Below, piece by piece: positions 51,836 to 59,299 of a stretch of 64,000 nucleotides of DNA; the stretch's first letter is position 1; the number at the start of each line of letters is the position of its first letter. The notes under the pieces were generated by a model. The model had not been told where the DNA came from. It did not search any database and saw nothing but the letters and a program-made list of their open reading frames with translations. The position numbers and the translations under genes are program-made. Source of the stretch: Burkholderia ubonensis subsp. mesacidophila (GTDB lineage Bacteria > Pseudomonadota > Gammaproteobacteria > Burkholderiales > Burkholderiaceae); the NCBI RefSeq assembly GCF_002097715.1, contig NZ_CP020738.1, forward strand, positions 2,232,001 to 2,296,000. The letters are read 5' to 3'.

Positions 51836-52300
51836 ATGAACGACCTAGACACCTTCGTAGGACGACTCCGGTACGCCAAGACGCTTCGCGAGGCGGAACT
51901 GGGGGCGTCGATTGACGACAAGGAAATCGCCGCTAAGGCGGGAGTTTCTCCGTCAGCCGTCTCGCAGTGGACGAGCGGCAAAGTGAACGTTGAGAACTTG
52001 AAGGCCGCGCCGGTATTTCGCGTTGCGCGGTTTCTCCGCGTTCGCTCCGACTGGCTTTGGGAGAAGCGCGGGCCGATGAAGGATGCCCAAGACGACCTGC
52101 CGCTAGAAGCGCAGGCGTTTTATGCCGACCTCAAGAAGGCGATCGCGCTTGGCATGACGGAACTGGCCGTCACTGCCGTACACGCTCCGCTAAAGGCCGT
52201 GCTCGCTATGCATGAGCGAGCTCGCGGCGATCTGCTTGACTTGAATGCGCCGACTCCGCCAGACGACTCAGATTCCAATCGAAAACCGCCGCGCACCTGA
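51836..52300 (+). CDS. CI-like phage repressor without a peptidase domain
   Basis: The 154-residue protein has an N-terminal HTH (DDKEIAAKAGVSPSAVSQWTSGKVN, about residues 27-52) with the RVRSDWLWEKRG segment of CI-type repressors. A short helical C-terminal region follows, with no S24 (LexA-like) peptidase domain. It is divergent from the Cro-like gene and flanked by the shared operators. Without S24 it cannot be cleaved by RecA-induced autolysis, so induction must work another way. Confidence 0.82.
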   Translation: MNDLDTFVGRLRYAKTLREAELGASIDDKEIAAKAGVSPSAVSQWTSGKVNVENLKAAPVFRVARFLRVRSDWLWEKRGPMKDAQDDLPLEAQAFYADLKKAIALGMTELAVTAVHAPLKAVLAMHERARGDLLDLNAPTPPDDSDSNRKPPRT

Positions 52301-52502
52301 ACACCCCCACGCGGTCATGCCTGGCCGCGTAGCCCTTCACGGGCATCCCTAGCAACTCGACGTCCCAATCGTATTCGGGCGTCCCGTGCACTCCCATTAC
52401 CCGCACCACAAGCCCGATGTGCGCCTTGTTGGCACATCGGCTAATCACGGCCAGATCCCCTGGATTGATACGGCCCTCTCCCATCTGTTCGTCCAAATTC
52501 AT
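52206..52502 (-). CDS. SOS-regulated small phage protein, convergent with ci
   Basis: The 98-residue protein (MNLDEQMGEGRINPGDLAVISRC, then HIGLVVRVMGVHG and WDVELLGMPVKGY) looks like a compact beta-barrel phage protein. Its promoter contains a LexA box and a CI-type operator, and its 3' end overlaps ci by 95 bp in antisense. Position and regulation suggest a role in prophage induction, as an antirepressor or by antisense transcription. This is inference. Confidence 0.65.
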   Translation of the reverse strand: MNLDEQMGEGRINPGDLAVISRCANKAHIGLVVRVMGVHGTPEYDWDVELLGMPVKGYAARHDRVGVFRCAAVFDWNLSRLAESAHSSQADRRELAHA

Positions 52503-52544
52503 CGACGCGCACCCTCAGTCTTTTTCTACAAAACGCTTTCGATA

Positions 52545-52603
52545 CTGTATGGATATACAGTATGCCCGTAGTCTAGATTTCGCGTCAACTTAAGCACGCT
52601 AAA
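52545..52603 (-). promoter_or_regulatory. LexA-box promoter with CI-type operator
   Basis: On the minus strand -35 TTGACG (52583-52588) and -10 CATACT (52559-52564) are 18 bp apart. A canonical SOS box CTGT-ATGGATAT-ACAG (52545-52560) overlaps the -10. An imperfect phage operator TTAAG-CACG-CTAAA (52590-52603) abuts the -35. The promoter drives the 52206-52502 gene. Confidence 0.82.
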
Positions 52604-52609
52604 TTTTCG

Positions 52610-52640
52610 TTGTCGTTCGAAATTAAGTGTGCTTAAATTC
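52610..52640 (+). promoter_or_regulatory. Rightward early promoter/operator (OR-type)
   Basis: TTGTCG and TTAAAT with 17-bp spacing form a promoter whose -10 overlaps the dyad TTAAG-TGTG-CTTAA (52623-52636). The 25-bp unit at 52616-52640 matches the left operator at 24 of 25 positions. It drives the operon carrying the PRTRC cassette. Confidence 0.8.
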
Positions 52641-52686
52641 GCCTCACCGCAGCGCTATCGCTGCGCATCTACGAGGCGAGGTTTCG

Positions 52687-52827
52687 ATGCTTACCATCCT
52701 GTTCCGGCGCAGCGAATTCATGCGGCTTAAGTCGCGTTCACTGCAGGCGCGCGACTGGCACCCGCTCGTCGCGCTCGCGGCGCTCTACCTGATCGCCAGT
52801 GCGATCGCCCCGGCATTCGGAATCTGA
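52687..52827 (+). CDS. Small single-helix membrane protein
   Basis: A 46-residue protein has a basic N-terminus (LFRRSEFMRLKSRSLQARD) and one hydrophobic helix (WHPLVALAALYLIASAIAPAF). It is the first gene of the rightward operon and is followed eight bases later by another small membrane protein. Function unknown. Confidence 0.55.
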   Translation: MLTILFRRSEFMRLKSRSLQARDWHPLVALAALYLIASAIAPAFGI

Positions 52828-52835
52828 GGCGCGCT

Positions 52836-52973
52836 ATGGATAGCCGCGCACCCAAGCCCATGCCCCTCTGGAAAATCGTGTTGCTCTGGCTCGCCGTCGG
52901 CATCGGTTGCGTCGCGTGGACGTACATCGATGAAGCTCCCGACGCCTCGGACGCAGCGAGCTACGACGCGTGA
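52836..52973 (+). CDS. Small single-helix membrane protein
   Basis: A 45-residue protein MDSRAPKPMPLWKIVLLWLA continues through a membrane helix to a short acidic tail. Its size and spacing (8 bp after the previous gene, 7 bp before the next ATG) match a compact phage operon. No family recognised. Confidence 0.55.
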   Translation: MDSRAPKPMPLWKIVLLWLAVGIGCVAWTYIDEAPDASDAASYDA

Positions 52974-52980
52974 GCAGGCC

Positions 52981-53187
52981 ATGCAGAAAGCACACATGCC
53001 AACCCATCTGCTCCGCGTCGAGTGGCAATTGCTGCGTATGCGCGGCGATTTCGACAGCGCGATCCAACGCGAGAGCGTGCGCAAGTCGCTCGAATCATCG
53101 GCGCGAGCCCGCGAAATTCGCGAACAAAGACGCGCAGCAACTCGCGCAGACATCAAGCGCCTGCAGGCCGGCGATGCGGAGGATTGA
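52981..53187 (+). CDS. Small helical phage protein
   Basis: A 68-residue, highly charged helical protein (HLLRVEWQLLRMRGDFDSAI, then many Arg/Ala/Glu). It ends three bases before the next start. Function unknown; it is likely a real operon member. Confidence 0.55.
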   Translation: MQKAHMPTHLLRVEWQLLRMRGDFDSAIQRESVRKSLESSARAREIREQRRAATRADIKRLQAGDAED

Positions 53188-53190
53188 TCG

Positions 53191-53481
53191 ATGCCTCGCT
53201 GCCACGTCCGATGCACGCACTGCGCTGCGCGTCGATGCCTGCGCCGACATCCCGACCGATACACGCGCCTGCCGGCATGCCGCACCTGCAACCGCAGGAA
53301 CTACCGCGTCGACCGCTGGATGAATCGCCGGAACACGACGCGCATGCGCTGCGACTGCGCCGGCTACTGGTTTCCACACCGGCGCGGCTCCCTTTTTTGC
53401 TGGCACCGAGCCGACGGCTCGAACCGCTATCCCGGCGATACCGATTTCGCCGATCGCAATTACGACGGCCTCGCGGCCTGA
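53191..53481 (+). CDS. Cys/Arg-rich probable zinc-binding phage protein
   Basis: The 96-residue protein has several Cys pairs (CHVRCTHC, RCL, CRTC, CDC and a late FCWH) and an Arg-rich composition suggesting a zinc-stabilised nucleic-acid-binding fold. It lies just upstream of the PRTRC genes in the same operon. I do not recognise the family. Confidence 0.55.
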   Translation: MPRCHVRCTHCAARRCLRRHPDRYTRLPACRTCNRRNYRVDRWMNRRNTTRMRCDCAGYWFPHRRGSLFCWHRADGSNRYPGDTDFADRNYDGLAA

Positions 53482-53502
53482 CTTCACCTGAGAGGTAATC
53501 GC

Positions 53503-54057
53503 ATGTCCCTGTTCACGTCACTGCACGCGCTCGCTCAGACAACGAGCATCAATATTCTGATCACTGCGGAAGGCGCTGAAAACCTGCGCGTCAACGTGAC
53601 GCCTATGCCGAACGGCAAAGGCGAAAAGCAGCGCTGGCCGCTGTCGCTCGTCGCGACGCCAGCTGAACTCGATGCGGAGTTTGCCGCTGCGGTCGAGGTG
53701 TACGAACCCGGCGCGACGTCGCTGCTCGACCAAGCGCGCGCGTGCGCCGCTGCGAATCAAGCCGATTCCGCGCCCGCGCTTCCCGCACCGAGCAGCAACC
53801 AATCGGCACTCCCGGCACCGAAACGCGGACGCGGGCGACCGCTGAAGTCCGCAACTGCCGGCGACGCCAACACCCCGCCCGCTGACGACGGCGCGAACGC
53901 TAACACGAACGCCGCCGACCCGCGCCAGTTGCGCATCGACGATGGCGCTCAACCGGGCGCCGAGAGCGAGACGCCCGCCGCAGAAGCACCTGCAGCCGCC
54001 GAACCCGCAAGCGCTACGCCGCCGGCCGCGGCCGACGCTGGCGTCGACATGTACTGA
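53503..54057 (+). CDS. PRTRC system protein E
   Basis: The 184-residue protein matches the PRTRC E pattern: an N-terminal domain (MSLFTSLHALAQTTSINILI, NLRVNVTPMPNGKGE, WPLSLVATPAELDAEF) and a long disordered Ala/Pro tail containing an AT-hook-like KRGRGRPLKS. PRTRC (ParB-related, ThiF-related cassette) proteins are encoded together on plasmids and integrated elements; the role of E is unknown. It is the first gene of the cassette here. Confidence 0.85.
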   Translation: MSLFTSLHALAQTTSINILITAEGAENLRVNVTPMPNGKGEKQRWPLSLVATPAELDAEFAAAVEVYEPGATSLLDQARACAAANQADSAPALPAPSSNQSALPAPKRGRGRPLKSATAGDANTPPADDGANANTNAADPRQLRIDDGAQPGAESETPAAEAPAAAEPASATPPAAADAGVDMY

Positions 54058-54075
54058 TCGACGGGAGACAACATA

Positions 54076-54558
54076 ATGAAAATCGAAACGCTCGCTCGCG
54101 AATTCTCGTACAACGGCGCCAAGCTCGCCGATCCGGCCCCGACGTTCACGCTCCACCAGGTCCGCGACTTCTATTCGCAGACCTATCCCGAGCTCACGAA
54201 CGCGGAGATCGAGGGACCGGTCGTCAAAGGCAATCGCAACGTCTACACGTTCCGTCGCGCCGTCGGCACGAAGGGCAATCGCGCCCTGCCGCACGGCGGC
54301 TACACACTCAAACTGTCCACCAGCGCAGACGGACGAACCTACATCGCGGGCATCGAGATCGTGAACCATGTCAACTCCGACGACGCGCGCAAGAAGCTCG
54401 ACGAGATACGTGCTGTCGACTGCATCGTTCCGCGCCCCGTCCAAGCGTACCTTGCCGAGCTCGACCGGTTCAGCACTGCGCACGTGTGCCCGCTGCTCGA
54501 CGAAGAAGTCGCGTTCATCAATGCGCTGCATGCGCGCTACTGCCCGCAACCGAAATGA
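54076..54558 (+). CDS. PRTRC system protein C, ubiquitin-like, with C-terminal extension
   Basis: Residues 1-68 (TLAREFSYNGAKLADPAP, QVRDFYSQTYPELTNAEIEG, VYTFRRAVGTKG) match PRTRC protein C, a beta-grasp ubiquitin-like family of about 70 residues. Here the chain continues to 160 residues. A Gly-Gly pair occurs at 74-75 (LPHGG), just where a ubiquitin moiety would end. The extension (76-160) has a helix around 100-115 and two Cys (138, 156). It overlaps the next gene by four bases. Confidence 0.8.
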   Translation: MKIETLAREFSYNGAKLADPAPTFTLHQVRDFYSQTYPELTNAEIEGPVVKGNRNVYTFRRAVGTKGNRALPHGGYTLKLSTSADGRTYIAGIEIVNHVNSDDARKKLDEIRAVDCIVPRPVQAYLAELDRFSTAHVCPLLDEEVAFINALHARYCPQPK

Positions 54559-54740
54559 CGCTGCGCGAACTTCGAAAGCACCTGCGCGAAAACACGTTCG
54601 CGGGCGAGGCGACTCCGCGTGCGCGCGCGAAGCACGTCAACAGCCGACTCGCCCGCCACGTAGAGCTTGTGACTCAGCACGCCGACCACACGTCTCCGCG
54701 CCTGCGCCTGCCCTCGCCCATCATGCCGCTACTGCCATGA
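54555..54740 (+). CDS. Small basic protein within the PRTRC cassette
   Basis: The 61-residue basic protein (MTLRELRKHLRENTFAGEAT) overlaps protein C upstream and protein F downstream by four bases each, so translation is coupled. Small unassigned frames are common at this point of PRTRC loci. Function unknown. Confidence 0.6.
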   Translation: MTLRELRKHLRENTFAGEATPRARAKHVNSRLARHVELVTQHADHTSPRLRLPSPIMPLLP

Positions 54741-55816
54741 TCGCGGCCGCACTCACCATCCCGGTCATTGCCGCCGGCGTGCCGACGCGGTACGTCACCG
54801 GGACCAATCACGGCAGCGACAGCAATTTCGCGCACGAACTCGCGCTCGCGCTGATGCGTGGCAAGTTGCTTACGGACGACGATGCCGCGAATGCTGACAA
54901 TCACCGCGAAGAAACTGAACTCGCGCGCCACGCGATTACCCGCGAGTGGCTGGACCGCACCGACGGGCTCACAATTTTCGAGTGGAATTTGCGCGTCAGC
55001 GAAGAGCGCTATTCGCCAACGCCTTACGCCTCTGGCAGCACTCAATGCGCATGGTTCTCAATTCACTCCAACCAAGGAGCAGGATCGGCGCCATGCCGGT
55101 ATCTGAGCGCCGGCATTAACCATCTCGAAAGCGTGATGGCCGGCCTCGGCCAAACCGTGCTCGCCGTGCTGTACGAGGCATGCCACCACTACCTGCCGAG
55201 CGTGTGTACGCCGCGCGAGACGATCTACATCGCCGAGTACCAGTACTGGCAATGTCACGAGAACGAAATCGCCGCGCTCGAAGAGTTGATGATCACTTAC
55301 GGCGTGAATCCCGAAACAACGACCGCGGATAAATTCTTCGCGGAGTATTCGGTTCCGCGCCGTTCCGAGTTTTTCCGCGGTGCGCCTGAGTGGATCGTAA
55401 AGCCCGAGCAAGTGCTGAGCACTGCCGACGTGGGATACGCGTCTCTAATTGACGATACCGCCGCGGCCGTCGCCGACGCCTGCGACGAAATTCACCGCCT
55501 CATCGTCAACGGGGGGCCATTTGCCCGAGTCGACTGCCGCGACGCCGGCCGCGGCCCCGTCGATTATTCGCTGTACCTCCTCTGGAATCAGCAGGACGGC
55601 ACCGATCGCATCCTCGACGATTTCCTCGAAAACGAACTCCAGGCCGATCCGCTCGATGTCTCGTGCGCGGTCCAGTTGTCGCTCACTGGCAGCGAGATCG
55701 GCAACTGGTTCGCGCGGATGCGCAACACAGCGCAGCTTGCGCGCGCGGTCGAAACCCTGCTCGACCTGCTCGCGCTTCGCACCTCCGAAAATGTCACCGT
55801 ACAGGTACGCGTATGA
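54737..55816 (+). CDS. PRTRC system protein F
   Basis: The 359-residue protein has a TIPVIAAGVPTRYVTG-type start, a central ACHHYLPSVCTPRETIYIAEYQYW motif with His/Cys that may bind metal, and GAPEWIVKPEQVL. It fits PRTRC protein F by length, order and motif. It overlaps both neighbours by four bases. The biochemical role is unknown. Confidence 0.82.
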   Translation: MIAAALTIPVIAAGVPTRYVTGTNHGSDSNFAHELALALMRGKLLTDDDAANADNHREETELARHAITREWLDRTDGLTIFEWNLRVSEERYSPTPYASGSTQCAWFSIHSNQGAGSAPCRYLSAGINHLESVMAGLGQTVLAVLYEACHHYLPSVCTPRETIYIAEYQYWQCHENEIAALEELMITYGVNPETTTADKFFAEYSVPRRSEFFRGAPEWIVKPEQVLSTADVGYASLIDDTAAAVADACDEIHRLIVNGGPFARVDCRDAGRGPVDYSLYLLWNQQDGTDRILDDFLENELQADPLDVSCAVQLSLTGSEIGNWFARMRNTAQLARAVETLLDLLALRTSENVTVQVRV

Positions 55817-56523
55817 CGACCGTCGACATCTACTGCGAAGGCAGCACACACCTCGAACTGGATTCGGCGCTGCTGCTGTACCGAAACAAATCAGATACGC
55901 ACGTCTATGTGACGCGGCACGCCGCTCGCGTCGTCGACGGCGTGCCCACGCTACTCGCCGGCGAGCCGGTCACTGAGCGACAACTCGCGACCTTCGCTGC
56001 CGCAGCGGCGAAACACGTCGGTCAACAAGGCTTCGTGCACGAGCGCGTGATCTTCGCCGGTTCCGGCGTTGTCGCGTGGTGGATGCCGGCAGGCGTGCGG
56101 CACGTCTGGTTCAAATCCGACACGCCGCTCGGCACTCGCGCGGGCCCGGCACTTCAACCCGCATTGCTGTTCATCGCACAAGGCGACCGCCGACACGTAT
56201 TCGCGCTCGCAGAGAATGCGCGGCCGCAACGCGGGACAGCCCTGTTTCAGGCGCCGTACTACAACGTCTATTCCTCCGGTTCCGTGTGCACTGGCAACGT
56301 CGAAATCGCGAAGCAGCCAAACGCGGCCGACGTCGAGCACTACGAAGAGGAATTCTTTCGCAGCCGCTTCACGCACCCGAATGCCGCAAAGCTGATTCAG
56401 GGCGGCAGCATTTCCACGCTCTGGCGCCAGTTGCTCGACGGCGCCGAATTTCCCACCGAAAGACTGGTCGCGGTCGACCTGACCGTCGAGTCCGCAATTC
56501 AACGCCTCACGCAACGGAGCTAA
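55813..56523 (+). CDS. PRTRC system protein B, E2-like
   Basis: The 236-residue protein carries QAPYYNVYSSGSVCTGNVEI. The Cys at 159 sits in the family's E2-like (UBC-fold, Prok-E2_D) motif and is the candidate catalytic Cys that would accept a ubiquitin-like protein from the E1. A C-terminal WRQLLDG segment is also conserved in PRTRC B. It is located between F and the JAMM protein A. Confidence 0.83.
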   Translation: MTTVDIYCEGSTHLELDSALLLYRNKSDTHVYVTRHAARVVDGVPTLLAGEPVTERQLATFAAAAAKHVGQQGFVHERVIFAGSGVVAWWMPAGVRHVWFKSDTPLGTRAGPALQPALLFIAQGDRRHVFALAENARPQRGTALFQAPYYNVYSSGSVCTGNVEIAKQPNAADVEHYEEEFFRSRFTHPNAAKLIQGGSISTLWRQLLDGAEFPTERLVAVDLTVESAIQRLTQRS

Positions 56524-56527
56524 CCAC

Positions 56528-57331
56528 ATGTCCACCAAAATCGAAGAAATCAAGGCAACGTTCGAAGCAGCAACGACCGACACGCTGCGCACGCTCGGCG
56601 ACGCACTCAAGATTTTCAGTGAAGCAGTCGCGGCCGAAGTGCAAGCCGGCCGGTCGCGCCCGATCGCCGCCGACGGCACCGACGCGAACATCGGCCTGGA
56701 CGAAGCGCTGTTCGACAGCGCCCCGGTCGCCACTGTTCCGCGCCACGCCGAATTTGCGCCGCTGCTCGACGTCGGCCACCGATTCCTGCTCGCAGCCGAA
56801 GGCCTGTTCGTCGAGATTCGCCGCCCGTGGCTGCACCTGATTCAACCGGTCGCGCCGATCGAAGGTGCCTGCCCGCATCCGCCGTATGGTTCGGTCGACG
56901 CGAAAATCGAATTCGCGTTCGGGCGCATTAGCGCCGCCGAACCGCACCTCCGCCGGTTCGCAACTGACGCCGCCGAGGCGGCGCCGAACGAGCATGCCGC
57001 ATGGATTGTCTGGAACGAAACGAGCAAGGAACTGGTGTACCGCGAGGTCGAAGTGACCAGCTCCACGCCGACCGAGATCACCATCAATCGCCCGGTCCTC
57101 GCAGACGACGAAAGCCTCGCATTCGATCTGCACAGCCACGGCGCCGGCCCGGCAGGCTTCAGCTCGACCGACGATGCAGACGACGCGGGCGAAGTGAAGA
57201 TCGCTGGCGTGATCGGCGGCGTTGGCACGGCCAATCCGAGCGTTGCGTTCCGCCTGTGCGCGCTCGGCAAGATGATCACGCTGCGCGTTCCGGTGCAGGC
57301 GTTTTTCCCGTCCACGGAGAAGGCCGCGTGA
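56528..57331 (+). CDS. PRTRC system protein A, JAMM-type isopeptidase-like
   Basis: The 267-residue protein has an intact JAMM motif H202-S-H204-x7-S212-x2-D215 in FDLHSHGAGPAGFSSTDDAD, so zinc binding and peptidase activity are expected. In the E1/E2/ubiquitin-like neighbourhoods described for bacteria, such proteins act as deconjugases or processing proteases. The N-terminal half (residues 1-150) is family-specific. Its next-gene start (GTG) overlaps by four bases. Confidence 0.85.
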   Translation: MSTKIEEIKATFEAATTDTLRTLGDALKIFSEAVAAEVQAGRSRPIAADGTDANIGLDEALFDSAPVATVPRHAEFAPLLDVGHRFLLAAEGLFVEIRRPWLHLIQPVAPIEGACPHPPYGSVDAKIEFAFGRISAAEPHLRRFATDAAEAAPNEHAAWIVWNETSKELVYREVEVTSSTPTEITINRPVLADDESLAFDLHSHGAGPAGFSSTDDADDAGEVKIAGVIGGVGTANPSVAFRLCALGKMITLRVPVQAFFPSTEKAA

Positions 57332-57708
57332 ACCAACTCGACATGCTCGAACTTGCTGCCCGTGCCGCCGGATGGGAATCGAAGCGCCACACGGTACGCG
57401 ACCTCACCGCGATCCACGTCAGACCGCACACAACGGCGGCATGGCGTGCGTTTGATTCGATCGGCTCGCGCGCCGATGCGTTCGAACTGTCGAGCGCAGC
57501 GCGCATCGACGTGACGCATTTCGCCGATTACGTGACCGCACATGCTGGCGCAGGCGCATTCCGCCACTTCATCCACGACGACATCGATGCGCGATACGAC
57601 GTCGGTGCGCAGCAGGTGGAGCGCGAGCGCGCCACGCGCCGCGCGATCACCGAATGCGCCGCACTGATCGGGCGCGACGTCGGTGCGCCCTGGTGGAGGA
57701 CGGTATGA
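57328..57708 (+). CDS. Hypothetical protein within the PRTRC cassette
   Basis: The 126-residue protein starts at GTG 57328 with a four-base overlap and itself overlaps the ThiF start. Segments include LAARAAGWESKRHTVRDL, THFADYVTAHAGAGAFRHF and a closing APWWRTV. It is not a standard PRTRC member that I can name. Tight coupling suggests it works with A and ThiF. Confidence 0.6.
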   Translation: MNQLDMLELAARAAGWESKRHTVRDLTAIHVRPHTTAAWRAFDSIGSRADAFELSSAARIDVTHFADYVTAHAGAGAFRHFIHDDIDARYDVGAQQVERERATRRAITECAALIGRDVGAPWWRTV

Positions 57709-58478
57709 CCCAACACAAGACACCGGCACGCTTTCTCAGCGATCGACGCGTAACGGTCGCGTTGATCGGTTGTGGCGGCACCGGCTCGCAAATGCTGACC
57801 GGGCTGGCGCGCCTCAATCATGCACTCGTCGAGCTCGGCCACCCGGGCCTGCACGTGACCGCGTTTGACGCGGACACCATCAGCGCCGCGAATGTCGGCC
57901 GGCAAATGTTCAGCCCGGCCGACGTCGGCCAGCGCAAAAGCGTAGTGCTCGTGCATCGCCTCAACGCGTTCTTCGGGCTCGACTGGTGCGGCCGACCGGT
58001 ACATGCCGGCGCCGACGCGATCGTACGTGGAGCCCCGGACCTTGTCGTGATGTGCGTCGACAGTGCAGCGGCACGGGCAAAGCTCGCGCCGTCCTTGAAA
58101 AAAACGGGCGGCTACGTGATGGATCTCGGCAACCGCGCGAGCGACGGCCAGGTAATTTTAGGCGCGTCGCCTTCCGCTTCAGGAAACACCGCAACCGCGG
58201 ATAGCACGCCGCTGCGCTGGCCGTACGACGTGCTGCCCGAGCTGGTCGACACCTCGATCCCCGAAGACGACACCCCGAGCTGCAGCCTCGCCGAAGCGCT
58301 CGAGCGGCAAGAGCTGTTCATCAACCAGGCTGTCGTGACGCAAGGGCTCGCGATTCTGTGGGAGTTTTTCCGGCATGCGCGCCTGACCTGGTGCGGTGCG
58401 TTCATCAACCTCAAGACCGGCAACGTGCGGCCGATGATCGTACAGGCACATCAGCCCACCACCAAGGCAGACAAATAA
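57705..58478 (+). CDS. PRTRC system ThiF-family (E1-like) adenylyltransferase
   Basis: The 257-residue protein has the E1/ThiF nucleotide site GCGGTGS (residues 22-28), the catalytic loop with D55/D57, N63 and R66 (FDADTISAANVGRQMF) and K78. The segment DDTPSCSLAEALERQELFIN provides Cys193 as a possible thioester residue. It would adenylate the C-terminus of the ubiquitin-like protein C. It is one base pair short of abutting ParB. Confidence 0.88.
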   Translation: MTQHKTPARFLSDRRVTVALIGCGGTGSQMLTGLARLNHALVELGHPGLHVTAFDADTISAANVGRQMFSPADVGQRKSVVLVHRLNAFFGLDWCGRPVHAGADAIVRGAPDLVVMCVDSAAARAKLAPSLKKTGGYVMDLGNRASDGQVILGASPSASGNTATADSTPLRWPYDVLPELVDTSIPEDDTPSCSLAEALERQELFINQAVVTQGLAILWEFFRHARLTWCGAFINLKTGNVRPMIVQAHQPTTKADK

Positions 58479-58479
58479 T

Positions 58480-59283
58480 ATGGCGAAGAATTCAGTTGAC
58501 GCCTACGGCGCAAAAGGAAAAGGCAACCTGCTCGACTTCGATCCGGATGACCTGACACTCGTGACCGACGAAACGCATCCGCTGTATGACGAGCGCGTTC
58601 ACTTACCACTGGACGAGGCGATGGTTCGCAACATCGACTTTCAGGGAATCATCCAACCGATCGAAGTCACGAAGAACCCCGAGACGGGCGCCACCGAAGT
58701 GGTGACCGGCCGCCAGCGCGTGAAGAACTGCCGCGAGGCGAATCGCCGACGACGCGAGCGCGGCGAAAAACCTTGGTTAATCCCCGCCTTCGTCCGCCGC
58801 ATCGCACCGAAAGACCGAAGCAAGAAGCTGTCGGCCGCAATCGCCAGCGAAAACGCTATCCGCCAGCAGGAGACGCCGATGACGCGCGCGGCGAAGATGG
58901 CGCGCCAACTCGGGCATCACACCGAGGAAGAAGTCGCGATTTTGTTCGGCTGCAAAGTCGCGACCGTGCGGTCAACGCTTGCCCTGCTCGACTGCTGCGC
59001 CGACGTACAGAAAGCCGTCGACGCCGGCAAGGTGCCCGTCGCACACGCAACGAGGCTGGCGCGAATGAAGCCGGACGTCCAGCGCACCAAGGTCCGCGAA
59101 CTGGTCACCGCGGCGGACACGAAGCAAGGCCACGAACGCGCCCGCGCTCAGCGTGAGGTGATGGGCGATTCGTCGGCTCGGATGAAAACTCGGAAGCAGA
59201 TCGCGGACGAACTCTCGAAGTGCTCAGGCGAACGCGCAGACGCACTCCGATGGGTTCTCGGCATCGAGAACACCAACAGCTAA
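58480..59283 (+). CDS. PRTRC system ParB-family protein
   Basis: The 267-residue ParB-like protein has the CTPase-type motif region EVVTGRQRVKNCREANRRR and IASENAIRQQETPMTRAAKM. An HTH (HTEEEVAILFGCKVATVRSTLALLD) follows, with a dimerising C-terminal part. ParB proteins load on parS-type sites; no obvious parS dyad was found nearby. No ParA/ParM (PRTRC D) partner is present. Confidence 0.88.
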   Translation: MAKNSVDAYGAKGKGNLLDFDPDDLTLVTDETHPLYDERVHLPLDEAMVRNIDFQGIIQPIEVTKNPETGATEVVTGRQRVKNCREANRRRRERGEKPWLIPAFVRRIAPKDRSKKLSAAIASENAIRQQETPMTRAAKMARQLGHHTEEEVAILFGCKVATVRSTLALLDCCADVQKAVDAGKVPVAHATRLARMKPDVQRTKVRELVTAADTKQGHERARAQREVMGDSSARMKTRKQIADELSKCSGERADALRWVLGIENTNS

Positions 59284-59299
59284 TTGCGAGGACAATGCC

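Noticed and set aside
53503..54057. PRTRC protein E tail as a frameshifted low-complexity artefact
   Set aside because: The Ala/Pro tail with an AT-hook-like segment is usual for this family and the frame stays open with a clean stop.
58480..59283. Partition locus parS next to ParB
   Set aside because: No repeated or palindromic parS-like site could be found near the gene, and no ParA/ParM is present.
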